DNA from: Styela clava
Taxonomy: Eukaryota > Chordata > Ascidiacea > Stolidobranchia > Styelidae
Reading direction: 5' to 3'
Length of the DNA stretch: 64,000 nt
Assembly: GCF_964204865.1 (NCBI RefSeq)
Contig: NC_135251.1
Location: 6,262,001 to 6,326,000, forward strand
The position numbers and the translations under genes were made by a program. Under the pieces are notes generated by a model. It had not been told where the DNA came from and did not search any database. It saw only the letters and a list, made by a program, of their open reading frames with translations. Shown here piece by piece: positions 1 to 11,300 of this stretch; position 1 is the first letter of the stretch, and every line of letters begins with the position of its first letter.

Positions 1-88
1 TAGGGAAAATTGAAAAAAAATTATCGCCTAACCCTAACCTGTTACGTTTCGATGTCCGCCATCTTAGTTCGCATACTTCGGGAGTACC
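1..88 (-). mobile_element. Truncated copy of 236-bp foldback element (family A)
   Basis: The window opens inside a copy of the foldback element seen complete at 18251, 31636, 32243 and 52598. It has the CCTAACCCTAACCT stretch and the ATGTCCGCCATCTTAGTTCG arm, and ends in CTTCGGGAGTACC. The other arm lies outside the window, so its target duplication cannot be checked. Confidence 0.8.
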
Positions 89-1154
89 GCGTTATGGTCT
101 AAATTGGGAATTAGATATTTTATAACCCCCTCTCTCATCAGGAAATTCCTGGCTAGTCATCTTGTGGGCAGTCAAAGATAGTTCGTCGGTGGTGAAAACG
201 ATATAAAATAGTGAAGCAAAGATATGCATATGAGAATCATCAAAGTTTCCGAATATGTCTACTCGAGGTCTTTGGAATGAGCTCTGTGAGGACGAAATTG
301 TACTCAACTAAGCAGGTGGAGATAATAGTATTATACGGCAATCCGACAGTCTTGGTATCTAATGCCGAACCGAATCTGGCTTGAAGGCAAGGGCATTTGT
401 AACCGAATCATCTGTTCAAGAAAAAAATAAAATAGCCATTCATTTAGGCAATGGTGAGAGAGAGAGCTTTATTATTTGTCAACCAGAAAAAAATCAAGTA
501 CAATGATAATAACAGAAAATGCGATGCGAAACACAAAATATGACTACACAATCACACAGGGTATAAAAGTACTGTATGGGCAATCTGACCTCTGACGACA
601 TAGAATATAAGATAATCCAATTTTTATTCATTACGTAATTGGCTCAATTGACAATGGCGCAACTGCCAGTGACGACAAAACTGATGACGTACACTCGATA
701 AACAATGGCGTAATCGATGGACGTCCTGTGACGTAACACACTGACCTTCTGCGAATAATCGGCGTTACTATAAAACATAGGGCCTCAGTGTACAGTTGGA
801 AGTGGGTAATACTTCTATAGATTTTACAATATATTGTTGTCGTTTGGATGAAATAGGAATAACATTAACACAAACGTCTTTTATTTGGATGTAGTCGCCA
901 TAGCGACCCTCACGCACCAGCGCGTGTGGAAGCACTATTTTTTTGCTTGAATTACTGACTCGATTGCTTCAATGTCAGAATTTGTGCCTCGATTTCACGG
1001 CGTGAATTGAAAAAGGAATAATATAGTTATCATTATGTGTCTTGGAACAGTAAGAAGAACACGTCAGCACGTGCTGTCGTAAAGTAGGAAGTTTTTTTTT
1101 ATATTGCAAACTGCTGAATTGAAAGTCTGATTGAGCTCTTCGATAAATCTGAGA
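89..1154. other. Upstream region of the TTC16-like gene
   Basis: No coding potential is visible. There is a short GA run near 460 and a promoter-like stretch at about 683-776, listed separately. An in-frame TGA at 1128-1130 precedes the TTC16-like reading frame, so that frame does not extend upstream into this region. Confidence 0.6.
683..776 (+). promoter_or_regulatory. Candidate promoter: CRE-like sites and TATA-like box
   Basis: TGACGTAC (685-692) and TGACGTAA (729-736) resemble CREB/ATF half or full sites. A TATAAAA string follows at 769-775, about 33 bases after the second site. This spacing fits a core promoter about 350 bases upstream of the TTC16-like start codon. No transcription start can be proven from sequence alone, and CRE-like octamers are common across this window, so the sites may be incidental. 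Confidence 0.35.
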
Positions 1155-2852
1155 ATGGAGGCTAAAGAAAGTCAGATACCGGTACCGGTACGCGAGGTTA
1201 CCAATACAAAATACCTCGTCGCGTTTGATGCAAATTTAAAAGCAGCTTATCCGGTGAGAAGTGATTCAGAGACTGAAGAAATTATTCTGAAATTACGGCA
1301 GACTTTGGCGACACCACCACCTCAGACAGAAAGAGATGCAGAAGCACAGAAAGCGCTGGCAGTTTTGCCGTCGAAAAAAGTCGAAGCAAAAGACAAGAAT
1401 GTTTTGAAATCTGTGATTCCTATCACAGATCCTAATTCACACAGAGAAATATTAACAATGGAAGGTGTGATAAGAGGAAAGTCACACGAGCATTTCAACC
1501 AAGGCATTGAACACTCGTTGCATGGACAGTTTGAGGCTGCTATAACATGCTTCAACAAAGCAACAAATCTAGAGTCACGGTCAGCTAGCTTTTATGTAGA
1601 ACGAGCGGAAACTTTTGTTCAACTCAGTGACTTCAATTCCGCTGTTTTAAATTATAAGCATGCGCGTAGTCTTGAACCCCACGACCCTAATATAATTGAT
1701 CGACTTGCGTTTCTATATTACTTGCAAGGCCAATGTCTTTTCGATCAAGGTTTATATTCAAGTGCTTTGAAATCATTTACAAGCGCTTCAGAGATGCGAT
1801 CGTCTAACACAGCTTACCACATGAGGGCGATAGCATGTCTCGCTGCATTGGGTCGACACAAAGAATGTCTCATGCTAATAACTCGAATTCTGGAAGCTCA
1901 ATCGACAGCAAATCCAGAGCTTTATGTCATGAGAGCGAGGCTACATGAAATGTTCGGGCATTCATCTCTTTGCTATTATGATCTACGTGACGCCTTAGTG
2001 CTAGAACCATTACAACCCCAAGCTAATAAACTCCTACAAGAGTTACAATCTAGAGCTGCTGAAAGTCGAAAAGTAGCGTCGACTCTTACGATCGAAGGAA
2101 AACTCCATGAAGCTATAAATCGAACCACAGCTGCGATAGAAACAGATCCATCAGTTGCAGAGTTCCATGTATTTCGAGGTGCCTTGTATCGTCGGCTCAA
2201 AAATTTCAATGCAGCTATTGATGATTACATGCTTGCAATGGATAAAACCGACCACGACGAGTCTAAACCGGTTTATAAAGATGCACAAAGACAACTTTTA
2301 TTAACATACAATGATTTCGCAGTGTATTGTTACCAAAGGGGATACTATGAAGAGGCGGTAATACTTTTAAACAAAAGTATAAAAGGGGAGAAAAATGAGA
2401 AGGGCTTGTATATAAATAGAGGAGACTGCTTTATTAAACAAGGAGATTTAACATTTGCATTAGCAGATTATCAGCAAGCATTAGAAATGGATCCGTCAAG
2501 TTGGGAAACAAAATGTCGAATAGCTGTTGTACATAATGAACTGGGCATCATTTCCTACAAAGAGAAAAAGTACCAAGACGCATTACAGCACTTTATTCTT
2601 GCCATCGATTATAACCCAAAAGTTTCACAATTTTACATCCACAGAGCTCGTGCAAGATACATGAACCAGGAACTGCAAGCCGCCCAGCAGGACGTTTTAA
2701 TTTCATTAATTTTGGATCCGAATAACAACGAAGCTGTACCTCTAGCTTCACGATTGTTCCCTGGACGCTCATTGACCGAAGTATTAAGAAGTGGGGCAGC
2801 TTCAGATGCTCAGAGATTCCTTCAATCGGCGATTGGCTCAAATAGGAGTTAA
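1155..2852 (+). CDS. TTC16: Tetratricopeptide repeat protein 16 (TTC16-like)
   Basis: A single uninterrupted 565-residue reading frame. The first in-frame ATG is at 1155; an in-frame stop at 1128 and only a TTG at 1131 rule out an earlier ATG. From about residue 110 to 530 the protein is a chain of about eight TPR units with the usual W/L-G-Y-A-P pattern, for example HFNQGIEHSLHGQFEAAITC near residue 111. A marker segment, RLAFLYYLQGQCLFDQGLY, followed by a stretch reading AIACLAALGRH, matches what I know of vertebrate TTC16. The N-terminal ~100 residues are charged and low in structure. TPR arrays mediate protein-protein contacts; TTC16 itself has no settled biochemical role and is mainly reported from testis and ciliated tissue. 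The long C-terminal tail of the mammalian protein is absent. Lack of introns is unusual beside intron-bearing neighbours. The assignment rests on recalled family sequence, not a search. Confidence 0.88.
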   Translation: MEAKESQIPVPVREVTNTKYLVAFDANLKAAYPVRSDSETEEIILKLRQTLATPPPQTERDAEAQKALAVLPSKKVEAKDKNVLKSVIPITDPNSHREILTMEGVIRGKSHEHFNQGIEHSLHGQFEAAITCFNKATNLESRSASFYVERAETFVQLSDFNSAVLNYKHARSLEPHDPNIIDRLAFLYYLQGQCLFDQGLYSSALKSFTSASEMRSSNTAYHMRAIACLAALGRHKECLMLITRILEAQSTANPELYVMRARLHEMFGHSSLCYYDLRDALVLEPLQPQANKLLQELQSRAAESRKVASTLTIEGKLHEAINRTTAAIETDPSVAEFHVFRGALYRRLKNFNAAIDDYMLAMDKTDHDESKPVYKDAQRQLLLTYNDFAVYCYQRGYYEEAVILLNKSIKGEKNEKGLYINRGDCFIKQGDLTFALADYQQALEMDPSSWETKCRIAVVHNELGIISYKEKKYQDALQHFILAIDYNPKVSQFYIHRARARYMNQELQAAQQDVLISLILDPNNNEAVPLASRLFPGRSLTEVLRSGAASDAQRFLQSAIGSNRS

Positions 2853-3480
2853 CTGTGATATAAACAATTTTTTATTTTATTCCATATTGTGCTATTCTGT
2901 TACCTAATCACTAATTTTTTCAACATATTTCTCGTATATTTTTCATGCTAGATGGTTAGGTTTTTGCTCCGCCTTTCTGTTAACAGTTATATTATCTGTA
3001 TTTTTTCATTTGATATAGTATCATCTTGTTATTCCCCCACCACTGTTTTCAAAATAATATTTTTAATCTTTAGGTTGTTGGTCACACCTGTATAACCTAA
3101 GTTAATTTCAACGATTGGTCAAAAACCGTGCTACTTAGCATCACTAATTTTTTTGGTGCTTTATCTTTGATTCTGTTCGATTTAAGTCACATTCCTTGCT
3201 TGTATTACTCTGCAACTAATTTACCTGGTCTGTTTCTTATGTGTATAATTTTGTATATAATTTATCTAGAAGTTAAAGAATGCAGGAAAGCAATGAAGCA
3301 TGGCTGAGCGGAATATTTCAATCCCAATCTCAAGTATTGTTGCTTTCAGCCATGTTCCATAGCTGACTGTTTCTTTTAAAATATAATGCTCATATTAGTT
3401 CAAATCATTTGTTCTAATTCTAAACTTTCTTATGCCAAATTTTTTTTCCAAAATGCACTTTCTCTTTTAACGTCTGTATA
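2853..3480. other. Spacer between the TTC16-like and C22orf39-like genes
   Basis: AT-rich DNA with no coding signal. A small inverted match (ATGGCTGAGC near 3300 against GCTTTCAGCCAT near 3341) could form a weak hairpin. It must hold the 3' end of the upstream gene; no canonical AATAAA was identified with confidence. Confidence 0.5.
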
Positions 3481-3490
3481 TTTTTTTTAG
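3481..3490 (+). promoter_or_regulatory. 3' splice acceptor just upstream of the start codon
   Basis: A strong polypyrimidine tract runs into TTTTTTTTAG and then AAAAATAAC, 24 bases before the ATG at 3515. No matching upstream exon is obvious. It could be the acceptor for a spliced leader (trans-splicing, known in tunicates) or for an untranslated first exon. Confidence 0.6.
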
Positions 3491-3514
3491 AAAAATAACT
3501 AAACTAACATTTTC

Positions 3515-4165
3515 ATGGCTGCTAATAAACAAGAAACACCTGGTGGTGACAAAGAGCAGAAAATCAGAGATTGTTCTGATTATTACGAAGAGTATAAAGC
3601 ATGTAAATCACTATCAAACAAAATACAGACTTACTATGCATTTGGATATTACAAAAAGAAATCTGAGTGTCAGAGCTGGAAAGAAATGTTCAATTTGTGT
3701 AAAAAATGTACACTAGGTGAGATTAAAGTTTTTTGCAGCTCTTTTTCTCTTTTTTTAAGATTTTTGCTGCACACTAACACAAATGTATTTCGACTGACTA
3801 TTAATAAAGGCACTGGGCAAAACGGCGAAATGTTTAATTAGCAATAAGAGCAGGAAACATTATATTTTCCCTCTTTTGATTTCCTTTCTGTATTTGACCT
3901 ATACAAAACCATTAGCACATCAGGCGTGCTTGCAAATCTGTAGTAGGCTACTTTTGAATATTATTATCATTTTTACTTAACTCATTTTTCAGAAAACGAT
4001 GAGGAAGCAAAACAAACTCTTGTAGCGATGGAAAAAGCCAATGCGAATGACGTGATCAGGAATCGAACAAACATATGGACGTACAGAGATGAACCTCCTC
4101 CTATGTGGCACTTCCCTGGGAAGTTGGCAGAAGACTTTGCGCCAAAACCCCAACCAGAAACTTGA
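3515..4165 (+). CDS. C22orf39: C22orf39/PANTS-like twin CX9C protein (UPF0545), two exons
   Basis: Join 3515..3716 and 3993..4165, giving 124 residues. The intron has donor G|GTGAGA and acceptor TTTTTCAG|AA, phase 1, 276 bp. Exon 1 carries two CX9C pairs, C20-C30 and C52-C62, plus an extra C65, the arrangement of CHCH-type disulfide hairpins. Exon 2 ends in a W-T-Y-R-D-E-P-P-P-M-W-H-F-P stretch, as in the UPF0545 family (human C22orf39). Family members are about 105-140 residues, so this is full length. The mammalian protein is described as a regulator of synaptic plasticity; the twin CX9C fold is otherwise typical of mitochondrial intermembrane-space proteins. The reading frame running through the intron to 3841 is retained-intron readthrough and lacks the conserved C-terminus. 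Same strand as the TTC16-like gene, about 660 bp downstream. Confidence 0.88.
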
Positions 4166-4415
4166 ATTTTTATGACTTGGGTTCTCCATCCATGGTATAA
4201 AAAAAATGGGGGGGCCATTGTATAGGGGTTGCCATCATTTGAGGGAACATCTGTTAACTGCCGATTTTGCCACGAATCCCTCATCGAACCCGTCGCTTAA
4301 ATTATCCAATTGCGAAATTCCTATTTTGGAGAACGATGAACGATTTGTATGAAAACTTTCCATGTAGAACCATGTTTATGAGGACAATGTGATATATCCA
4401 ATGAATCGCAGCCTG

Positions 4416-4668
4416 CAGGGGTCCTAATCTGGACTTTCCGAGTATTTGATTCAGACCGAGCATTGACCGCATTTAACTTTAATATGTGTGAAAATTTCTG
4501 TTAAATATTAATTACTTTCATTTTGGTTTTTAGAATATCACTGTCATGATTCTGTGATTGGTGGATCATCTCAAAGTTTTTGCGGTTATTTAGTTATTTA
4601 CTGGAAATACCCGAGAAATTTTCAATTTTTGTATAGGAACCTTCAGTGAAAATAGTTGAGTGCCTCTG
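4416..4668. mobile_element. hAT-like non-autonomous element, ~253 bp
   Basis: It begins CAGGGGTCC and ends GAGTGCCTCTG, giving CAG...CTG ends. Both internal ends match the copy at 22969-23257, including a segment reading AATAGTTGAG near the right end. No clean target duplication is seen. Confidence 0.55.
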
Positions 4669-5144
4669 ATATACGGTATATCATATTTGTTATACAAAAA
4701 TTTGATCAAATTGAGGTTGCGGGATCTTACTCAGAAGCATAAGATGCTGATCTCTGAGAGATGCTAAGCAAGTTATGCGCACTCACTCAGAAGCAACACT
4801 GGTACACATACAGGAGTATTTGTTTTCTCAACTTGTGTTTGGCTTGAGTGCTTGGTTTTTGTATCAAATTTTGAATTTACTGGAATCGTTAAAAATCAGT
4901 GGCCACTTATAAAGAGCAAAATGCAAGAAGTCAGTATGCGTTGTATGAATAAAAAAAATCTTAGAGGAAGAGGCGCTGATTAACTGCCATAATGATTGCT
5001 GGCATGCTTCTGAGCAGTTTGACAAATTTTGCCTTTTATAGCACTGAGCCTATAGCAGCGTTATGCAATATACATTTTTTACAAGCATTTCAGTGCCATC
5101 ATTTATCTTTGTTTCACAGTTTATCTGAGTTATATTCTTTATAC
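4669..5144. other. Gene-free stretch with dispersed ACTCACTCAGAAG motifs
   Basis: No gene is seen. At about 4725-4800 there are motifs (ACTCACTCAGAAG, CTCTGAGAG) that are the reverse of the unit tandemly repeated at 7.8-8.3 kb. Confidence 0.5.
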
Positions 5145-5524
5145 CAGGGTGGTCCAAACTCTGGCCCGCGTCAAATTCGGAGAGTAATCAAAAAATCGCA
5201 TTTCGTGTTGTTTCGTCATAAAAATAATCCGAAAAATCTTTTGACGTATTATAATCACCAATGTCACTGAATTAAATAGTGTTATGGCTATCTGAGGCAA
5301 CTACCGAAGTTGAATGATGTGCTTGGCAGTCTAAATTGTTATCTGGCTTTCTAACTTTTTGGTCGGGAATATATGCTAACAATATAGGCATCATAGAAAA
5401 CTAAAAATCGAATGCGCATTTTATTAGCTTAGAATGGCTATGCCTGATAACTATGTGTTTGCACAATAAAAGTGTTCGTTTTGTATTGCACTGTTCATCT
5501 ATTTGACAACCTTGGACCACCCTG
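5145..5524 (+). mobile_element. hAT-like element, family C (internally deleted copy)
   Basis: Ends are CAGGGTGGTCCAAAC and TTGGACCACCCTG, good inverted repeats with the hAT-style CAGGG start. It is flanked by ctttatac and ctttatgc, an 8-bp duplication with one mismatch. It is about 96 bp shorter than the copy at 20376. Confidence 0.85.
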
Positions 5525-6439
5525 CTTTATGCAGTTCAATTTTTGTCTTATATTTAGGTTTAATTTACCAGGGGTTAGTGGGCCTGACCCACTCAAATTC
5601 TGATTCTGGGTTAAAAAACTGACAAAACATTAGAATAACAAATTTTAACAAAAAATCCTACTTGTTCCAGTCAAAAGTACTATTCATATTAATGTCAAAA
5701 ACTTGATAAAGAACGTGATAAAATATATGTTGATATGTGATTTTTGAAATATAGTCTGCTGGTAAACTAAAAAATAAACAACTCATGAAATAGAATTAAT
5801 GTTCATGTCATATACCCGGATTTGAACTGGTTAGTAATTGGTGACTTGAAGGCATGTCATGATTTGCGGTGCGATTATTTATTTCCCTAATTTGATTATT
5901 GTTAAGCAAAACTGCGAAAATATTGAAAAGGACTCGTACGTTTAGTGTTTTGGTAACCTGTTCTGAACCCCGGCATTATCTTCTGTTTTCAAGTTATGCT
6001 GGCAATCGGAGCATGAACCAACAAACATCTAGGATAGTGTTTCCATGTTTACAAGGAGAGCAGATATACAAGGTGGGAAAACATAGCTGTTTTCCTGACC
6101 ATATTCACATCCTTTCTTGTTTAAAAATATGAAATCATACAATATCGATCGGCCAATATTGCATACCCACAACAATCTATTATCTAATCCTATCACCAAG
6201 CTATTTAATATTCATTTTTTTATTACACATTTATTAATGACATGGAAAATATGGCAACACTAATCTCATAATTAGATAAATCTCATTCTACATTATTAAA
6301 AGAGGTAAAACAACTATATATAAAAGTACTACATGAAAATAATGGCACAAGAAACAAACTCAGATAGAGGTGTTGGTGAGCTGTTGCAAGAATTTAATCT
6401 TTAAGCATTCGAAAGTCCATTCAAATACTGTGACTGGCT
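5525..6439. other. Gene-free AT-rich stretch
   Basis: Nothing beyond short chance reading frames; no repeat family recognised. Confidence 0.4.
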
Positions 6440-6545
6440 ATTTATTACCATACCTGACACAGACTGGTGAACGGCCATGGTTCGCCATATGATTAAACTC
6501 TCTTATTGTATTTCCTCTCTCCCAGGATAAATATGTAAATCTTAA
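6440..6545 (+). repeat. 3' fragment of SINE-like family H
   Basis: It carries the family signature GGTTCGCCATATGATTAA followed by a pyrimidine-rich stretch and GGATAAATAT, as at 35815-35956. Confidence 0.6.
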
Positions 6546-6584
6546 ACTATAGAATTTAATTAAGTATTTAAAATGGCTTTCCAT

Positions 6585-6838
6585 CAGTGTTCCCTCTAAA
6601 GTGTGCGCGCGCACACAGCTTTCAGAGGCTGCGCACACGCATAGATTTACTGCGCACAGACGTATTTCGATGGAATGTAACAATGTTCTCGGTTGGCAGG
6701 TTGAGAAAGTTTTTCGTTGGCCCACTCCTTACCCGGTTAGAAGGCAAAAATTTCTTCATGGATTTTCGCACAAATATTAGTCATTTCCAAAAAAGTGCGC
6801 CCGAACCAAAATTTCTGCGCATATTAGAGGGAATATTG
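6585..6838 (+). mobile_element. hAT-like element, CAGTGTTCCCTCTAA type
   Basis: Starts CAGTGTTCCCTCTAA and ends TTAGAGGGAATATTG. The interior is rich in alternating GCGC near both ends (GTGCGCGCGCACAC, CTGCGCACAC). This terminus is a widespread animal hAT MITE signature. The flanks (cttccat / cttaccat) look like a degraded duplication. Confidence 0.7.
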
Positions 6839-7799
6839 CTTACCATAAAATTGAACGAGCAAAAACAGACTTAGGCAGGGAGGTTAGTACTTATTGGGAA
6901 TTTTTATAAACGGCATATTGTACGCTTTTTGCTCCAAGCAAGGTAATATACCATAGTTTGAAAATAAGCGGGATCTTTCCGGTTCAGCCTTGCAAACCTA
7001 GTAGTTCATTACACTCTCTGTGAGATGGTGTCACACCCCAGGAAAAAAAGGAAATATATTACTCGCTGAAAGAAAAATATACAAACAAAATATTTGCAAG
7101 GATAACGAAATAGGTGACAGGAGTGAAATGTATGGGAAAATATTTTTTAAAAGATATCGCCTATCTTAATATTAAGTCAGGGTACAGTCCTGGTTTGGGA
7201 ATTGATTTTGGAATGGATTACCATAAAATTAGTAGTTTATTACACCCTCGATGAGGTGGAGTGACACCATAGTAACCACCTGGTGGTCGACCATATCTTT
7301 AATCAAAAACTATTTTCCTTCCGTTCTAATAACCGGCCCAAAATGGCAAACCATGGTCATATTGGCACAAAAAAATATGTCACAGAACGAATTTTAGAAA
7401 AAAATTGTAGGTAAAATATTAAATAGAATAAGTGATAACATAATTACACCATATTTTGGCACATAGAAGTATATATATATAGGATAACGAAACAATAATA
7501 AAGTTAAGTCTCGTGTGGCTTCGCTTTTATGCAATTGTTTTTAATGAAATGTCAAAAGCAATATAAATCATCATTATTTAAATGGTATAAAAATCCTTCA
7601 ACTAAGAGATGGATTACAATACATTATTTTTTGCAAAATGATTCACTCGCTAGCAGAGGTAAAGATGTATATATTTTACTTCTAAGTGAGTGCATGTAAC
7701 TTTGCTTTGAGGATTTCCCATATTGGAAAACATTTAAGATAAGTCTTTTCATTCTGAGTGAGCATATCTCTGAGTATTTCACTGGTTGTCTGTAAATTT
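6839..7799. other. Gene-free stretch with a diverged direct repeat
   Basis: No gene seen. A motif (TAGTAGTT, ATTACAC, then a GAGRTGG segment) occurs near 7000 and again near 7225, suggesting an old direct duplication of about 80 bp. Confidence 0.4.
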
Positions 7800-8300
7800 C
7801 TATAATTGATGAGTCTACATACATCAGAGTGAGTGCCTTTGCCCAAAGATGAGGTTCCTTACTTATGAGTGAGTGCCCATATCTTTACTCAGAGATAAGT
7901 CTTCTTTACTTCTGAGTGAGTGCCCGTAACTTTGCTCAGAGATGAGTATCCTTCAATTCAGAGTGAGTGCCCGTAACTTTGCTCAGAGATGAGTCTCCTT
8001 CATTTCTGAGTGAGTGCCCGTAACTTTGCTCAGAGATGAGTATCCTTCAATTCAGAGTGAGTGCCCGTAACTTTGCTCAGAGATGAGTCTCCTTCATTTC
8101 TGAGTGAGTGCCCGTAACTTTGCTCAGAGATAAGTCTCCCTCATTTCTGAGTGAGTGCCCGTAACTTTGCTCAGAGATGAGTCTCCTTCATTTCTGCGTG
8201 AGTGCCCGTAACTTTGCTCAGAGATGAGTCTTTCTTACTTCTGAGTCAGTTCTCATAACTTTGCTCAAAAATGAGTCTTTTTTACTTATGAATGGGTGCT
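7800..8300. repeat. Tandem array, 47-bp unit
   Basis: About ten units built on GTGAGTGCCCGTAACTTTGC followed by TCAGAGATGAGTCTCCTTCA. Starts of TGCCCG at 7921, 7968 and 8015 confirm the 47-bp period. Edge units are more diverged. Related single motifs are scattered at about 4.7, 25.4-25.7, 41.1, 52.9 and 59.2 kb. Confidence 0.9.
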
Positions 8301-8393
8301 CAGTACCTGGCAATTCTCTCTCACATAAATAGAAATACCCTGTTTTTAAACATTTTCAAAATTCAAATTCTTCAGTTTTTCTAACGCCTGCTT

Positions 8394-11300
8394 CTATATT
8401 CCAGCACTAGCTGTATTCTTCCATCTTGAAGCCGCACCACGTCTGAAATCCCCCGATCCGGGGATAGACTTGCTAGTTGAATACTCAAGCAAACTTCCAA
8501 TGGTTAAAGGCTCCCATCTCGAGGTTTTATGGGTAGCGACCTTTCTTTCGAATCTTTTCCATTCCTTTTTCATTGAAGGAGCGTTACCTGGTGCGCTGAT
8601 AGAATAACGAGCTGACATTGATGGAGGAAGTTTCACTTCGTACCCTGGGACGTCCGTCACCATTTTCATGTTTTCTTCATCTGTGAAATATTAGTTGCAA
8701 TTAGAATGGGATTTATATATTTATCCGGAGGGAAAGCCGATAAGACGACTTAATCATATGGCGAACCACGGCCTCTCGTCCAGTTAACAGTCCATGTTGT
8801 GTATGGGTTTAGTTAGCCAGTTATTTGCTTGCTCTTGGAAGCATGGACTTGATAATGGAGGAAGCCGTAACAGACAAGCAGTAACTAATATAAATATTCT
8901 CCATAGGATTCTATGCTGCGAACCCCATAAGGTAATTAGAAGTGCAATGGAAAAAAACACAGTCTTGTCATATTAACTATTTCCACACCTGACATGGACT
9001 GGTTAAACAGACAAGAGGCCGTGGTTTGCCATATGATCAAGCTATCTTATCAATATGAAATTCTACAGCTTACATGATCTTACTCTATAACTTACGATAT
9101 AAAAAACACCGTACCTGCATACTTAGCGTAGAATGTCCCCTTGCATTTAGCGCCTTCATTTGTTAGGAAGTGTAGATTCCTAGGCTGAGGTAAACCGGCA
9201 GTAGGTTCCAGGTACTCAATACTTTTAACGTCAGCAGATTCTGGTCGTTGTTGTAAAAATCGGTCGTCAAAATACCGGTCGAGAGCGACATTTTTCCCGC
9301 TTCGTTTGCATTCAGGTAATGGATTATTGTTGAGAAGTAACGTAGTATGGTTTAAGTTGCTCTCAGAGCTTCGATACATGACATTAGTGTGGTTTCGTAT
9401 TTTCCGAACTTTGTAAACGTAATCGTGTTGTTTCAAAATCTCAAGATCTGGGACGTCTGCTTTTGCTAAAAATAAAAACAAGACAATTTGGCTAGAATGT
9501 TAAGAATATAGAAAATATATGGAATTTCTTATTCATATTAAGAGGCAGCCTGATTGCTCATCCAAAACCTTGCGGCTTGGCACATCATGCTCAGCGTTAG
9601 CCACCGCATCTCTGATTACCCCGAGTGGGTTCGCAGGTTCGAATCCAATGCAGGGATAATTAGGTGTAAGGGGATTGCTTAATTCCTCGCCATATGTAGG
9701 GTGGTTCACATAACCGCCGGTCGGTTACGGCTTCCTCCACCATCAAGTTCATGCTTCCGAAAACAAACAACTGGCTAACTAATCCCATACCCGAAATGCA
9801 CTGATAACCGGACAGGGCAGCAATGTGGTAGATTCTACATAAAAAATAACCCACTTGTTAGTAACGTCCTAACCCAAATAGTTTGGTATTTTATAATTCT
9901 AATTGAGCAAAAGCTCAATACACGATAAATTTCACTCAAAAACAACACAAATACGATAATAATTTTCCTTGAAAAACAAGTAATATTCGAAGAAAAACTA
10001 GCAATTTCTATCATCTCAATACTTGAAATACAGCTTTTCAAAAAGTATTTATTTTAAATTTTGCCCATTGATTCTTACCAGTGAAACTCCTAAATGGCAA
10101 TGGTTTATCCTGAGCAAGTCTGTCTCTTAGAAAAGCGCTGTAAGCTTGTTTCCATTCATCAGGAATTCTTTCTTCAAGACGGTTTATCTTCTTGTCAGAT
10201 TTTTCCTGAAATGAAAGATATTTTTTAATCTTTATCTGCTGCAAGAAGGCGTATTGCTACTAACTCGGATTGTGTGGGACCCAGTCTGGGCAGAGATAAG
10301 TATATTAACTGAAAATTAAAGATTTAAAATCGAATATGAATTTGTCTTTACATTTCACTACCTTTTAAAATCACAATAACTTCATTTTGTGAAAAAAGTT
10401 AAAGATAAGGGTCATCATAGTAGTATCTGTCTGAGCGAAAGAAGTGTCTGAGCGGCGACATATATTCCAATTGTTACTTCATTATCATAGTAGTAACTTG
10501 TAAATGATTTGTGGGAAATAAACACGAAAATCGATGCTTGCGGAAATATCTATTGTTAGTTTTATGACTAACAATAGTTTTATAACCGAGCACTAAGAAA
10601 ATCCTTCTAAAAGCTTAAAATTACCTTCAATGTTTTCCATATTGCTTCAGCACCCATCCCGGTATCTATTGAAGGCAGGAGGATGATTCGTTGCCCATTT
10701 GGATGAATGCTTTGTCTTCTGGTTGGCTGCTCTTCCATCTTCGGGTTTAGAATTGACTCTGCTTTGTCTTCACCAAGAAGATCGTACAAGACCTGGAATA
10801 GCAATATGATTACGTCGCTTAGTCATATGGTGGTATGATATCATTTATTTTATTACTTTAAAATGACTGATTGTGTAAAAGATTGAGTGAGGGAAGCACA
10901 GGTAATTTTATTGGGGCCTAGCGAAGTAAACGCTGTAACTGCTTAAATAATGCCAAACAAAAATGAGATGTAATAATACAGCTTGAATTTTTACTATTAG
11001 TGGCTGGTAGACAATTTAATAGAGAAGATTTATAATGAGAAAAGCTGATAAGATAACGTAACAAATCGATTAGCAAAACACTCTCTGACTCTATGTGGGG
11101 TAAGAGACCCAGGGGGCTAGGACATGCGACATGCCCCCATTTTGGGCCATGTCTACAACCTGCCACTGCATTCCGTACTAGTCACCGTTAGTTTATTAAT
11201 TATTAACAGGTAAAACAAAGTTGGGTTAACGTTAGTGTTTTTACTGTTTTAGTGTTTACCCTTGAACTGAACTTTTGCATAATCGCAAGTTCCATTCGGG

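Noticed and set aside
1131..1154. N-terminal extension of the TTC16-like protein from a TTG at 1131
   Set aside because: TTG initiation is improbable in an animal gene; the ATG at 1155 follows an in-frame stop at 1128 and is the first in-frame ATG.
3515..3841. 108-residue single-exon version of the C22orf39-like protein
   Set aside because: It reads through a good GTGAGA donor into a T-rich intron and loses the conserved W...P-P-P-x-W-H-F-P end encoded by exon 2.
8394..11166. Separate small - strand genes at 8394, 9092, 10038, 10607 and 10918
   Set aside because: The first four are exons of one gene, joined with matching phases. The frame at 10918-11166 is intronic and has no splice support.
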